DNA from: Chiridota heheva | Taxonomy: Eukaryota > Echinodermata > Holothuroidea > Apodida > Chiridotidae | Reading direction: 5' to 3' | Length of the DNA stretch: 64,000 nucleotides | Assembly: GCA_020152595.1 (NCBI GenBank) | Contig: JAIGNY010000077.1 | Coordinates: forward strand, 539,501 to 603,500 | In this document: piece by piece, positions 23,240 to 34,748 of the stretch | How positions within the stretch are numbered: position 1 is the first letter of the stretch | Layout: each line of letters starts with the position of its first letter | Notes under the pieces: generated by a model | What the model was told of the DNA's origin: nothing | Databases searched by the model: none | Seen by the model: the letters and a program-made list of their open reading frames with translations, nothing else | Translations under genes and position numbers: made by a program

Positions 23240-25570
23240 CACTCATTAACAACTCTTTACGAAAAGCTAAAAAGCCAAATATCTATCAGTAAGAACTCTT
23301 TAGTCAACATCAAACTGTTACCATGTGTCACATGAAGATTAGCTAAAACATGCAAGAAATCATAGGAAGTCAAAGCATCACTACCAGATAGGAATTTAAA
23401 AGCCTGAATCATATTGCCACATACTCTTCTCAACTCGAGCGTGGTCAAACCAAGAATTCACAACCTAGATTCATCAGAGAGATTCCATACTTCGGGAATA
23501 AGTCTAGTGTCTCTACGCTGAACCTGCTCCAAAATGAACTTATCCTTTTCATAAAAGGGACTCCAAGCCTGAATAGCATACTCAAGGTGAGGTCTGACTA
23601 ACTGCTTATGCAAATTAAAAACAACCTCTCTACCAAGAAAACAAAAGTTTCTTCTAATCAAACCAAGGATCATATTTGCCCTTGCAGCTGCTAAAGCACA
23701 CTGTTTAGAAGGCTTCAGATTGCTAGTAATGACAACACCTAGATCCCTTTCTTGATCAACACAACCAAAATCTAAACCATTCATGCAGTAATCAACAGCC
23801 AAATTGCTCTGACCAAAATGAATAACTTTGCATTTATCAACATTGAATGACATCTGCCATATTTGGGACCAAGAAACTAACTTATCCAGATCAGTTTGCA
23901 ACAGTGAAGAATCCCTAGCATCATCAACAATCCTGTACAGCTTAGTGTCATCAGCAAATTTACAAATCCTGAAGCCAAGAGAAGATCAATATCATTAATG
24001 AAGATTAAGAAAAGAAGCGGACTCAATACAGACCCCTGAGGAACACCACTTGTAACCTTCTTCTATGGAGGAATTTCACCATCAACAACAACTCTTTGTG
24101 ACCTGTCAATTAACCAAGAATTGATCCAACTGGCATACTTTCCCTCCAAACCAAGCGCTCTTGTTTTCGTCATGAGCCTGCCTAACGAAACCTTATCAAA
24201 TGCTTTTTGGATGTCTAAATAAAAAACATCCACATTATTACCAGAATCAACTAGTTTTAGTAACATCATCAAGAAATTACATTGAATTAGAAACACAAAA
24301 CCTCTTAGGTAAGGACCCATGATGGAACAAATTCAACAAACCATTGACCAGTAAATGATCTAGTACAACATCCTTAACAATGGACTCCATGACCTTGCAC
24401 ACAACAATAGTAAGACTCACTGGCCTGTAGTGAGTTACTGGAAAAACTGTGATCACCCTTTTTAAAATAGAAGTGACATTTGCAATTCTCTAATCACTAG
24501 GAACAACACCAACATCAAAGCACTTTGAAAAGATAATACTCAAAAGAACAGAAAAAACATCAGTACACTCACATAAAACAGCAGGATATATTACATCTGG
24601 ACTGGGTGCTTTTATTTGAAATCAAACCCTTCAACTTCTTAAACACAACATCAAGTGAGAAATTAACATCCTTAATAGATACTGGAGAGTGCACACTAGG
24701 ATACTCCACAACATCAGCATCAAGGGACTCCTTAATAATAACAGACACAAAGTAGTCATTTCCAAAACCTCACCCATATCCTTACCACAATTGTTAGTAA
24801 TACCATCATTACCCTGAAGGAGACCAACAACCTCCTGGGTTTTTTTGATTTTAGCGAACATGAAGTGAAATGACCTCAGATTAATCTTAACCTCTTTGAA
24901 CAAACGTTTTTCAAAAAGCACTTTAGTATCTCTTATCAAACCCTTTGTGAACTTTTCATGATCCTTATACCTAGCAAGCTCCGCAGGACACCCACTGCAT
25001 CTATAACAATGCCGCAACTTTTTTTTCCAAACAGCCCGCAAAACGCCCCTAGACATCCACACTGGCCGAATAGGCTACATATTTTTTTTAATAGGACAAC
25101 GCTCTTCACACCCACCAAAACTTTAGTTCGGAGAACATCCCATGATTTAGAAGGATCTAAGTCACATAGCAAAGAAGTCAAATCGAATGACAAATTATCC
25201 TGAAATGTGACAAAGTCAGCATTCTTAAAATCTAAAACCAGTTTATTAGCTGAAGAAACCTTTGTGAAACAATACAGATCAAAACTAATGAGGTCATGAT
25301 CACTACACTCTACCTTACCGCTACTTAGCACATTTCTTACCATACTTTCTTCACTACTGAAAATCAAATCAAGACAATTACTACCACGCTTGGGAGCAAC
25401 ACATGCTGGGTAAAAAAGCAGTCAGATACAGCTTCCGGAAAATCTTTACCATGTGGAACACTAATACAAAGATTGCAATCAATGGTCTGGAAAATTAAAG
25501 TCCCTAAAAACAATAACCCTCCTAGAAGCAACTTTCTTAAAGCAGTCAAGCAACTTCTAAAAGCAATTTC
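23240..25570 (-). pseudogene. CR1-like LINE, endonuclease and RT, frameshifted
   Basis: Minus-strand non-LTR retrotransposon remnant. From the 5' side: endonuclease C-terminal SDHDLISFDL near 25270-25300, a linker across 24631-25100, RT motif A VFYLDIQKAFDKV near 24200-24230, motif B TSGVPQGSVLSPLLFL near 24010-24050, the catalytic FADDTKLY near 23935-23950 in a different frame, then WSQIWQMSFNVDKC and DLGVVITSNLKPS (23700-23880) and the C-terminal TTLELRRVCGNMIQAF near 23400-23445. Motif order and the AFDKV/FADD pair fit the CR1/Rex-like clade. Several frameshifts separate domains. The N-terminal endonuclease is missing or unrecognisable beyond 25570. Confidence 0.88.
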
Positions 25571-25589
25571 TGATTGTTGATGTGTTCAA

Positions 25590-25708
25590 CATGGCATCCC
25601 ATAGGCTCCATAAGAAGTCTCATCCTAGCTATCACAGTCCCTGATTGAGCATACTATGTATGAAAGTGTCAGTTCATATAATAACCTATATGCAAATGAC
25701 TTGTTGAA
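25590..25708. repeat. ~118-bp direct repeat, left copy
   Basis: Contains GGCTCCATAAGAAGTCTC and GACTTGTTGAA; nearly identical to 25932-26049. The pair brackets the 24-bp minisatellite. A decayed third relative begins near 26190. Confidence 0.9.
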
Positions 25709-25931
25709 ATGAAATGGGACCCCATGTCCCACATAACATTCCATGGCATTCGATCCTATGTCCCGCATGGCTTTCCACCATATATCCTACATGGCATTCC
25801 ACCCTGTTCCAGATACCATCCCACCCCATGTCCCACATGGCATCCCACCCCATGTCCCACATGGCATCCCACTCCATGTCCCACATGGCATCCCACTCCA
25901 TGTCCCACATGGCATCCCACTCCATGTCCCA
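25709..25931. repeat. 24-bp minisatellite
   Basis: About nine units of CATGTCCCACATGGCATCCC, plus a four-base variable part, purest at 25810-25930. The Met-Ser-His-Met-Ala-Ser-His-type octapeptide frame is a product of the 24-bp period. Confidence 0.93.
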
Positions 25932-26049
25932 CATGACATCCATAGGCTCCATAAGAAGTCTCATCCTAGCTATCACAGTCCCTGATTGAGCATACTATGT
26001 ATGAAAGTATCAGTTCATATAATTATTTATATGTAAATGACTTGTTGAA
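25932..26049. repeat. ~118-bp direct repeat, right copy
   Basis: Partner of 25590-25708 with few differences. Confidence 0.9.
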
Positions 26050-26689
26050 TAAGAAAAAAGGCAGAGTCAAATAATTATGTCTGTATACCACATGGTACAT
26101 ATTATATCATATGTCACTCATGGTCCCCATCCATGTCCCATATGGCATCCCTCCCTATGTCCATATGCAGTCAACATGTTACACTCCTTGACTGAGCATA
26201 CTAAATCAAAAAAGTCTGGTCAGTTTATATGCTGTAACAACTTCATGCAAATGAACACAATGAGAAAGGCAGAGTTTAATAATCATGCCTGATACAACCG
26301 TTGGTGCTCAAATATTTTAAAGAATTGTAACGATTTTAAATCTCCAGTGCTACAAGACAGATGCTTGGGGATCTCTGAAGAATATTGGATAATTATATTA
26401 TTTTACAGTTATTTTTTAAGGAAATATCAAATGTTTTACAGACTTTAAGGAAACTACTGTAGTCTTCAGTCTGTCAAGTGTCTCTGAAAAACTTTAACAT
26501 TTTGTAAGGAAAATCTAACCTTCTAAAAGGATATCTGAAGAAACTTTAACTTTTTCTGAGGAACCCTGAAGAAACTTTTATATTTTCTGAGGAATTACAA
26601 AAAAACCTCAGGAATCTCAGGAAAAACTGTGGAAGGCTGGATGGACAGCCGAAATCGACATAACATAGGTTCGCATTATGCTTCGCATG
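26050..26689. other. Intronic sequence with a third decayed repeat copy
   Basis: 26100-26290 holds minisatellite-like CATCCATGTCCCATATGG and a diverged version of the 118-bp repeat. 26440-26630 is a run of AACTTTAA/GAGGAA phrases, weakly tandem. No exon. Confidence 0.5.
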
Positions 26690-27007
26690 CTCACCAAAAA
26701 TGTAACATTGCATAAGGCTTTGCGTTAGGATAGCAAAGGATCATGGGAAATACCACAAAATTGCAGCTTCTATGTAGCAAAATGTTTCCATTAATAGGAA
26801 CATTTATGTTTCCATTAATAGGCATGCTGCCGGAATGGTTTATAGCAAAAGTTCTGATAGCTTAAGAACATCATGAATAATTATAGATCCCACAGTATAA
26901 TAATTACCTGTTGTCAAAAGGTATAGTTGAGATTTACAGTATACGTTCAGGGTATTTTTACCAACAGCGCTTGAGAAGTACACACAGATAAGCACAATGC
27001 AATAAAG
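26690..27007. repeat. ~310-bp flanking duplicate, left copy
   Basis: Matches 37235-37545 from TGTAACATTGCATAAGGC through GCTGCCGGAATGGTTTA to CACAATGCAATAAA. The two copies sit on either side of the whole tandem-unit region. Confidence 0.9.
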
Positions 27008-27596
27008 TTAAAGGAGACATACAGTTAAATATTCTAGCTTGATATATGATAGAGAATCAAAAAATAAACCAACTACCAAAAATCCCATCATAAAATCATA
27101 TTCTATTCTCAAGTTATCCAAGTTGAAGTTGTAACATGGACGCTGCCATTTTGTGTTAAAATCATGCCAATTTGAACAATGACATAATTTGCCCTTTTCA
27201 TGTGCTAGCACACACAATGTATTTCTTTAGAATTCTCTTTGAAATTTGTTTTCCAAAGTGCTTTGACATGAAGTTCTAAGGGCTTGAATCATTAACATCA
27301 AATACAAAATCCATAGACCCATGCAAAGGAAAAATCATTTCTTAGAAGTTAGAACATTTAAAATAGATTATAAAGAAATACATTAATATTCTTATCTGTA
27401 CTGGGTGTCTGACATGATTGACGTCTTTTATTTGAAGGGGTATGAACAAAATGGCCACTCCCATTTAAGTTTATAATGACCGAAATAATATTTCAATAAA
27501 TTGGAAAAATATGTGCTAAATTGTTTTGTACTATGTAAAGTTTCTTCAGATGACTTCTAATTGTAAAGAAAAAGCCAGACTGTATGTCCCCTTTAA
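27008..27596. mobile_element. MITE family A, complete copy (589 bp)
   Basis: Starts TTAAAGGAGACATACAG and ends CTGTATGTCCCCTTTAA, terminal inverted repeats matching at 16 of 17 positions. Relatives at 1-131 and 14221-14637. It has no coding capacity. Its right-hand 60 bp are also the start of each tandem unit. Confidence 0.88.
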
Positions 27597-28175
27597 TATA
27601 AGGTAAAGTTGTTTTCTAAACCTAGGAGACGGCAATGGGAAGCATACAGCATAAACTGTACACTGTTAAAATAATCAAGACTACTTTATCATCAAATATA
27701 GAGAAGAAAAAAAAAAATCACTCTCCTTTGATTTTGAAACATGCAGGAAAATATCAAAACTGATGTTAACATGAACAATAACAGGGAATACTTACAACTG
27801 ATCACAATAATCAAACTGTACAAAAACAATCTACTTAACATAGCAACTACAACAGTAAGCAGTCCTGAAGCTAAATACAACTGTCAAGCATTAAAAGGTC
27901 ATCGCCTCAAATTCTTAACTTTCTTAACCTGTTTAGCTTATTCTGTATTTGGAAGGTTGTGCAACCCCCATCAACTCCCCTAGGTACACCCATGAATAAT
28001 TAAACTGCTGATTTTGCTAATAAAGTTTCTCTCCAAGTGTCTGCATTAATACTTATCAGAGCCAGCTGTATAATACACCACATGAAAAAATAATGAGACA
28101 GATTTTCCGCAAACTCAATTCTGCTCCTAGGCAAAGTCAGGAAGACATCTAGGCCTACAATGAAGAGATGAATTA

Positions 28176-28555
28176 TTGAGCGCATTCTCACTTGTCTCCG
28201 GATCATGATCCCCTAGTGATAACCTTGATCGATGAATGAAGGAAAAACTGTCACGAATTCTCATTTGAGCACTCACACCCACTGCAGAGGATCTGATCAC
28301 GAGGCACAAACAAGTTGGAAATTAAGAACTAAATCATTTCTAGCTTACTGATTTGCACTCACACACTTTTTGTTTCTTGAGAATCTCATCCGTGGATCTA
28401 ATCCCTGCTCCGGATCATGATCCTACCCTCGCCTATATTCAAGATAAAGTGACTGTGATCAGATCCGGTGACCATTCTCACGGTAAAAAATGGTAGATCC
28501 GATCGCCTGCAGTGGGTCTGATCGCGAGCTCGTTCTCAAGTGAGAACACGCTCAA
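28176..28555. mobile_element. MITE family C in unit A (380 bp)
   Basis: Terminal inverted repeats TTGAGCGCATTCTCACTTG and AAGTGAGAACACGCTCAA. Rich in GATC-containing palindromes such as TGATCA, CCGGATCATGATCC and CGATCG. Confidence 0.82.
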
Positions 28556-28883
28556 ACAGTTGATTGCTTCATTATTAATAACTATCACAAATGACAGGAT
28601 TTCGTGATGATTGCTCAGTGCGGAAACAACACTTGAGAAGTTTGTGCTTTTAAACCAAAGCAAGTATATTGAAGGGAATAAAGCGAGAAAAAAATGATGG
28701 CTAAAGTGCTTCATTTCACCCATATAACAAAAGTTGGAAATGGAAATGATACGATCTGGGGTTGCACGTTAACCTCAAGCCTGGGTTTATTCATCCACAA
28801 ATGATGAATGAACCAACTTGGGGTCGTTTGTCTGACAATGTTTAAATACATTCAAGTCTAAGATTTATACATTCAGTTTATGG

Positions 28884-29110
28884 TCTATTTTCAAAATAAA
28901 TTTCTATCGTAAAAATGGACTCGATTAGAGCATTCACATTGCCATCATACTCCTTTTTGGTAGTTGAAACATCTCTGTACAAGAACAGCTAACTACATTT
29001 TTGTTTGCTACTCTGGAACAGGGTGTATTAAGTACCCAAAAAGGAGTAAACGGTAATGGGAAAGTTTTACTCAGTCCATTTTGACAAGAGGAATCCATTT
29101 TGAAAATAGA
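28884..29110. mobile_element. MITE family D in unit A (227 bp)
   Basis: Long terminal inverted repeats of about 55 bp: TCTATTTTCAAAAT at the left and ATTTTGAAAATAGA at the right, extending into AAAATGGACT / AGTCCATTTT. It sits between TACATTCAGTTTATGG-type phrases related to the 43-bp minisatellite. Confidence 0.85.
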
Positions 29111-29117
29111 AGCTGTT

Positions 29118-30352
29118 GATACATTCAGCTTATGGTTTATGTATTCAGTATTAAACAGTTAATACATTCAGCTTATGGTTTATGCATTCAGTATTAAACA
29201 GTTAATACATTCAGCTTATGGTTTATGCATTCAGTATTAAACAGTTAATACATTCAGCTTATGGTTTATGTATTCAGTATTAAACAGTTAATACATCCAG
29301 CTTATGGTTTATGTATTCAGTATTAAACAGTTAATACATTCAGCTTATGGTTTATGTATTCAGTATTAAACACTTAATACATTCAGCTTATGGTTTATGC
29401 ATTCAGTATTAAACAGTTAATACATTCAGCTTGTGGTTTATGCATCAGTATTAAACAGTTAATACATTCAGCTTGTGGTTTATGTATTCAGTATTAAACA
29501 GTTAATACATTCAGCTTATGGTTTATGCATTCAGTATTAAACACTTAATACATTAAAGCTTATGGTTTATGCATTCAGTATTAAACACTTAATACATTCA
29601 GCTTATGGTTTATGCATTCAATATTAATCACTTAATACATTCAGCTTATGGTTTATGCATTACATTCAGTATTAATCACTTAATACATTCAGCTTATGGT
29701 TTATGCATTCAGTATTAAACAGTTAATACATTCAGCTTATGGTTTATGCATTCAGTATTAAACAGTTAATACATTCAGCTTATGGTTTATGTATTCAGTA
29801 TTAAACACTTAATACATTCAGCTTATGGTTTATGCATTCAGTATTAAACAGTTAATACATTCAGCTTATGGTTTATGCATTCATTCAGTATTAAACAGTT
29901 AATACATTCAGCTTATGGTTTATGTATTCAGTATTAAACACTTAATACATTCAGCTTATGGTTTATGTATTCAGTATTAAACAGTTAATACATTCAGCTT
30001 GTGGTTTATGCATTCAGTATTAAACAGTTAATACATTCAGCTTATGGTTTATGCATTCAGTATTAAACACTTAATACATTCAGCTTATGGTTTATGCATT
30101 CAGTATTAAACACTTAATACATTCAGCTTATGGTTTATGCATTCAGTATTAAACACCTAATACATTCAGCTTATGGTTTATGCATTCAGTATTAAACACT
30201 TAATACATTCAGCTTGTGGTTTATGCATTCAGTATTAAACAGTATTAATACATTCAGCTTATGGTTTATGCATTCAGTATTAAACAGTTAATACATTTAG
30301 CTTATGGTTTATGTATTCAGTATTAAACAGTAAATACATTCAGCTTATGGTT
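29118..30352. repeat. 43-bp minisatellite in unit A, about 29 units
   Basis: Unit TTAATACATTCAGCTTATGG + TTTATGCATTCAGTATTAAA + CAG. Variants are TGTATTC versus TGCATTC and CAGTT versus CACTT. Two half-units share CATTCAG, suggesting an older ~21-bp origin. Confidence 0.97.
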
Positions 30353-30989
30353 TATGTAAAGTTTCTTCAGATGACTTCTAATTGTAAAGAAAAAGCCAGA
30401 CTGTATGTCCCTTTAATATAAGGTAAAGTTGTTTTCTAAACCTAGGAGACGGCAATGGGAAGCATACAGCATAAACTGTACACTGTTAAAATAATCAAGA
30501 CTACTTTATCATCAAATATAGAGAAGAAAAAAAATCACTCTCCTTTGATTTTGAAACATGCAGGAAAATATCAAAACTGATGTTAACATGAACAATAACA
30601 GGAATACTTACAACTGATCACAATAATCAAACTGTACAAAAACAATCTACTTAACATAGCAACTACAACAGTAAGCAGTCCTGAAGCTAAATACAACTGT
30701 CAAGCATTAAAAGGTCATCGCCTCAAATTCTTAACTTTCTTAACCTGTTTAGCTTATTCTGTATTTGGAAGGTTGTACAACCCCCATCAACTCCCTAGGT
30801 ACACCCATGAATAATTAAACTGCTGATTTTGCTAATAAAGTTTCTCTCCAAGTGTCTGCATTAATACTTATCAGAGCCAGCTGTATAATACACCACATGA
30901 AAAAAATAATGAGACAGATTTTTCCAAACTCAATTCTGCTCTAGGCAAAGTCAGGAAGACATCTAGGCCTACAATGAAGAGATGAATTA

Positions 30990-31367
30990 TTGAGCGCATT
31001 CTCACTTGTCTCCGATCATGATCCCTAGTAATAACCTTGATCGATGATTGAAGGAAAAACTGTCACGAATTCTCGTTTGAGCACTCACACCCACTGCAGA
31101 GGATCTGATCACGAGGCACAAACAAGTTGGAAATTAAGAACTAAATCATTTCTAGCTTACTGATTTGCACTCACACACTTTTTGTTTCTTGAGAATCTCA
31201 TCCGTGGATCTAATCCCTGCTCCGGATCATGATCCTACCCTCGCCTATAGTTAAGATAAAGTGACTGTGATCAGATCCGGTGACCATTCTCACAGTAAAA
31301 AATGGTAGATCTGATCGCCTGCAGTGGGTCTGATCGCGAGCTCGTTCTCAAGTGAGAACAGGCTCAA
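30990..31367. mobile_element. MITE family C in unit B
   Basis: Same element as 28176-28555, with a few one-base deletions and GAACAGGCTC at the right end. Confidence 0.82.
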
Positions 31368-31696
31368 ACAGTTGATTGCTTCATTATTAATAACTATCAC
31401 AAATGACAGGATTTCGTGATGATTGCACAGTGTGGAAACAACACTTGAGAAGTTTGTGCTTTTAAACCAAAGCAAGTATATTGAAGGGAATAAAGCGAGA
31501 AAAAAAATGATGGCTAAAGTGCTTCATCTCACCCATATAACAAAAGTTGGAAATGGAAATGATACGATCTGGGGTTGCACGTTAACCTCAAGCCTGGGTT
31601 TATTCATCCACAAATGATGAATGAACCAACTTGGGGTCGTTTGTCTGACAATGTTTAAATACATTCAAGTCTAAGATTTATACATTCAGTTTATGG

Positions 31697-31927
31697 TCTA
31701 TTTTCAAAATAAATTTCTATCGTAAAAATGGACTCGATTAGAGCATTCACATTGCCATCATACTCCCTTTTTGGTAGTTGAAACATCTCTGTACAAGAAC
31801 AGCTAACTACATTTTTGTTTGCTACTCTGGAACAGGGTGTATTAAGTACCCAAAAAAGGAGTATAACGGTAATGGGAAAGTTTTACTCCAGTCCATTTTG
31901 ACAAGAGGAATCCATTTTGAAAATAGA
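31697..31927. mobile_element. MITE family D in unit B
   Basis: Matches the unit A copy almost exactly, with a few added bases (for example CTCCCTTTTT and GGAGTATAACG). Confidence 0.85.
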
Positions 31928-31935
31928 AGCTGTTG

Positions 31936-33157
31936 ATACATTCAGCTTATGGTTTATGTATTCAGTATTAAACAGTTAATACATTCAGCTTATGGTTTAT
32001 GCATTCAGTATTAAACAGTTAATACATTCAGCTTATGGTTTATGCATTCAGTATTAAACAGTTAATACATTCAGCTTATGGTTTATGTATTCAGTATTAA
32101 ACAGTTAATACATCCAGCTTATGGTTTATGTATTCAGTATTAAACAGTTAATACATTCAGCTTATGGTTTATGTATTCAGTATTAAACACTTAATACATT
32201 CAGCTTATGGTTTATGCATTCAGTATTAAACAGTTAATACATTCAGCTTGTGGTTTATGCATCAGTATTAAACAGTTAATACATTCAGCTTGTGGTTTAT
32301 GTATTCAGTATTAAACAGTTAATACATTCAGCTTATGGTTTATGCATTCAGTATTAAACACTTAATACATTAAGCTTATGGTTTATGCATTCAGTATTAA
32401 ACACTTAATACATTCAGCTTATGGTTTATGCATTCAATATTAATCACTTAATACATTCAGCTTATGGTTTATGCATTCAGTATTAATCACTTAATACATT
32501 CAGCTTATGGTTTATGCATTCAGTATTAAACAGTTAATACATTCAGCTTATGGTTTATGCATTCAGTATTAAACAGTTAATACATTAAGCTTATGGTTTA
32601 TGTATTCAGTATTAAACACTTAATACATTCAGCTTATGGTTTATGCATTCAGTATTAAACACTTAATACATTCAGCTTATGGTTTATGCATTCAGTATTA
32701 AACAGTTAATACATTCAGCTTATGGTTTATGTATTCAGTATTAAACACTTAATACATTCAGCTTATGGTTTATGTATTCAGTATTAAACAGTTAATACAT
32801 TCAGCTTGTGGTTTATGCATTCAGTATTAAACAGTTAATACATTCAGCTTATGGTTTATGCATTCAGTATTAAACACTTAATACATTCAGCTTATGGTTT
32901 ATGCATTCAGTATTAAACACTTAATACATTCAGCTTATGGTTTATGCATTCAGTATTAAACACCTAATACATTCAGCTTATGGTTTATGCATTCAGTATT
33001 AAACACTTAATACATTCAGCTTGTGGTTTATGCATTCAGTATTAAACACTTAATACATTCAGCTTATGGTTTATGCATTCAGTATTAAACAGTTAATACA
33101 TTTAGCTTATGGTTTATGTATTCAGTATTAAACAGTAAATACATTCAGCTTATGGTT
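31936..33157. repeat. 43-bp minisatellite in unit B, about 28 units
   Basis: The order of variants follows array A, including the rare ACATCCAGC and GCATCAGTATT units at corresponding positions. Confidence 0.97.
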
Positions 33158-33802
33158 TATGTAAAGTTTCTTCAGATGACTTCTAATTGTAAAGAAAAAG
33201 CCAGACTGTATGTCCCCTTTAATATAAGGTAAAGTTGTTTTCTAAACCTAGGAGACGGCAATGGGAAGCATACAGCATAAACTGTACACTGTTAAAATAA
33301 TCAAGACTACTTTATCATCAAATATAGAGAAGAAAAAAAAAAATCACTCTCCTTTGATTTTGAAACATGCAGGAAAATATCAAAACTGATGTTAACATGA
33401 ACAATAACAGGGAATACTTACAACTGATCACAATAATCAAACTGTACAAAAACAATCTACTTAGCATAGCAGTTGACTACAGTAAGCAGTCCTGAAGCTA
33501 AATACAACTGTCAAGCATTAAAAGGTCATCGCCTCAAATTCTTAACTTTCTTAACCTGTTTAGCTTATTCTGTATTTGGAAGGTTGTGCAACCCCCATCA
33601 ACTCCCCTAGGTACACCCATGAATAATTAAACTGCTGATTTTGCTAATAAAGTTTCTCTCCAAGTGTCTGCATTAATACTTATCAGAGCCAGCTGTATAA
33701 TACACCACATGAAAAAATAATGAGACAGATTTTCCGCAAACTCAATTCTGCTCCTAGGCAAAGTCAGGAAGACATCTAGGCCTACAATGAAGAGATGAAT
33801 TA

Positions 33803-34182
33803 TTGAGCGCATTCTCACTTGTCTCCCGATCATGATCCCCTAGTAATAACCTTGATCGATGATTGAAGGAAAAACTGTCACGAATTCTCGTTTGAGCACT
33901 CACACCCACTGCAGAGGATCTGATCACGAGGCACAAACAAGTTGGAAATTAAGAACTAAATCATTTCTAGCTTACTGATTTGCACTCACACACTTTTTGT
34001 TTCTTGAGAATCTCATCCGTGGATCTAATCCCTGCTCCGGATCATGATCCTACCCTCGCCTATAGTTAAGATAAAGTGACTGTGATCAGATCCGGTGACC
34101 ATTCTCACAGTAAAAAATGGTAGATCTGATCGCCTGCAGTGGGTCTGATCGCGAGCTCGTTCTCAAGTGAGAACAGGCTCAA
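33803..34182. mobile_element. MITE family C in unit C
   Basis: Same element as in units A and B, most similar to B (shared GAACAGGCTC end). Confidence 0.82.
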
Positions 34183-34511
34183 ACAGTTGATTGCTTCATT
34201 ATTAATAACTATCACAAATGACAGGATTTCGTGATGATTGCACAGTGTGGAAACAACACTTGAGAAGTTTGTGCTTTTAAACCAAAGCAAGTATATTGAA
34301 GGGAATAAAGCGAGAAAAAAAATGATGGCTAAAGTGCTTTATCTCACCCATATAACAAAAGTTGGAAATGGAAATGATACGATCTGGGGTTGCACGTTAA
34401 CCTCAGGCCTGGGTTTATTCATCCACAAATGATGAATGAACCAACTTGGGGTCGTTTGTCTGACAATCTTTAAATACATTCAAGTCTAAGATTTATACAT
34501 TCAGTCTATGG

Positions 34512-34742
34512 TCTATTTTCAAAATGGATTTCCATCGTAAAAATGGACTGGAATAAAGCATTCACATTGCCATCATACTCCCTTTTTGGTAGTTAAAACA
34601 TCTCTGTACAAGAACAGCTAACTACATTTTTGTTTGCTACTCTGGAACAGGGTGTATTAAGTACCCAAAAAAGGAGTAAAACGGTAATGGGATGGCTTAA
34701 CTCCAGTCCATTTTGACAATAGGAATCCATTTTGAAAATAGA
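34512..34742. mobile_element. MITE family D in unit C
   Basis: More diverged from A and B than they are from each other; its left repeat ATTTTCAAAATGGATTTCCA is closer to its own right arm. Confidence 0.85.
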
Positions 34743-34748
34743 AGCTGT

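Larger units (their letters stand above)
27532..30352. repeat. Tandem macro-unit A (2,821 bp)
   Basis: First of three head-to-tail units. Order inside: tail of MITE family A, ~570 bp of unique DNA, MITE family C (28176-28555), a spacer, MITE family D (28884-29110), then a 43-bp minisatellite. Small open frames inside are repeated in each unit but have no recognisable protein signature. Confidence 0.95.
30353..33157. repeat. Tandem macro-unit B (2,805 bp)
   Basis: Second unit, starting at the 6-bp overlap TATGTA between the minisatellite and the MITE A tail. Its left part shares private bases with unit C (for example CCTATAGTTAAG, GTAGATCTGATC, GAACAGGCTC) and its right part shares the minisatellite variants of unit A. 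Confidence 0.95.
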
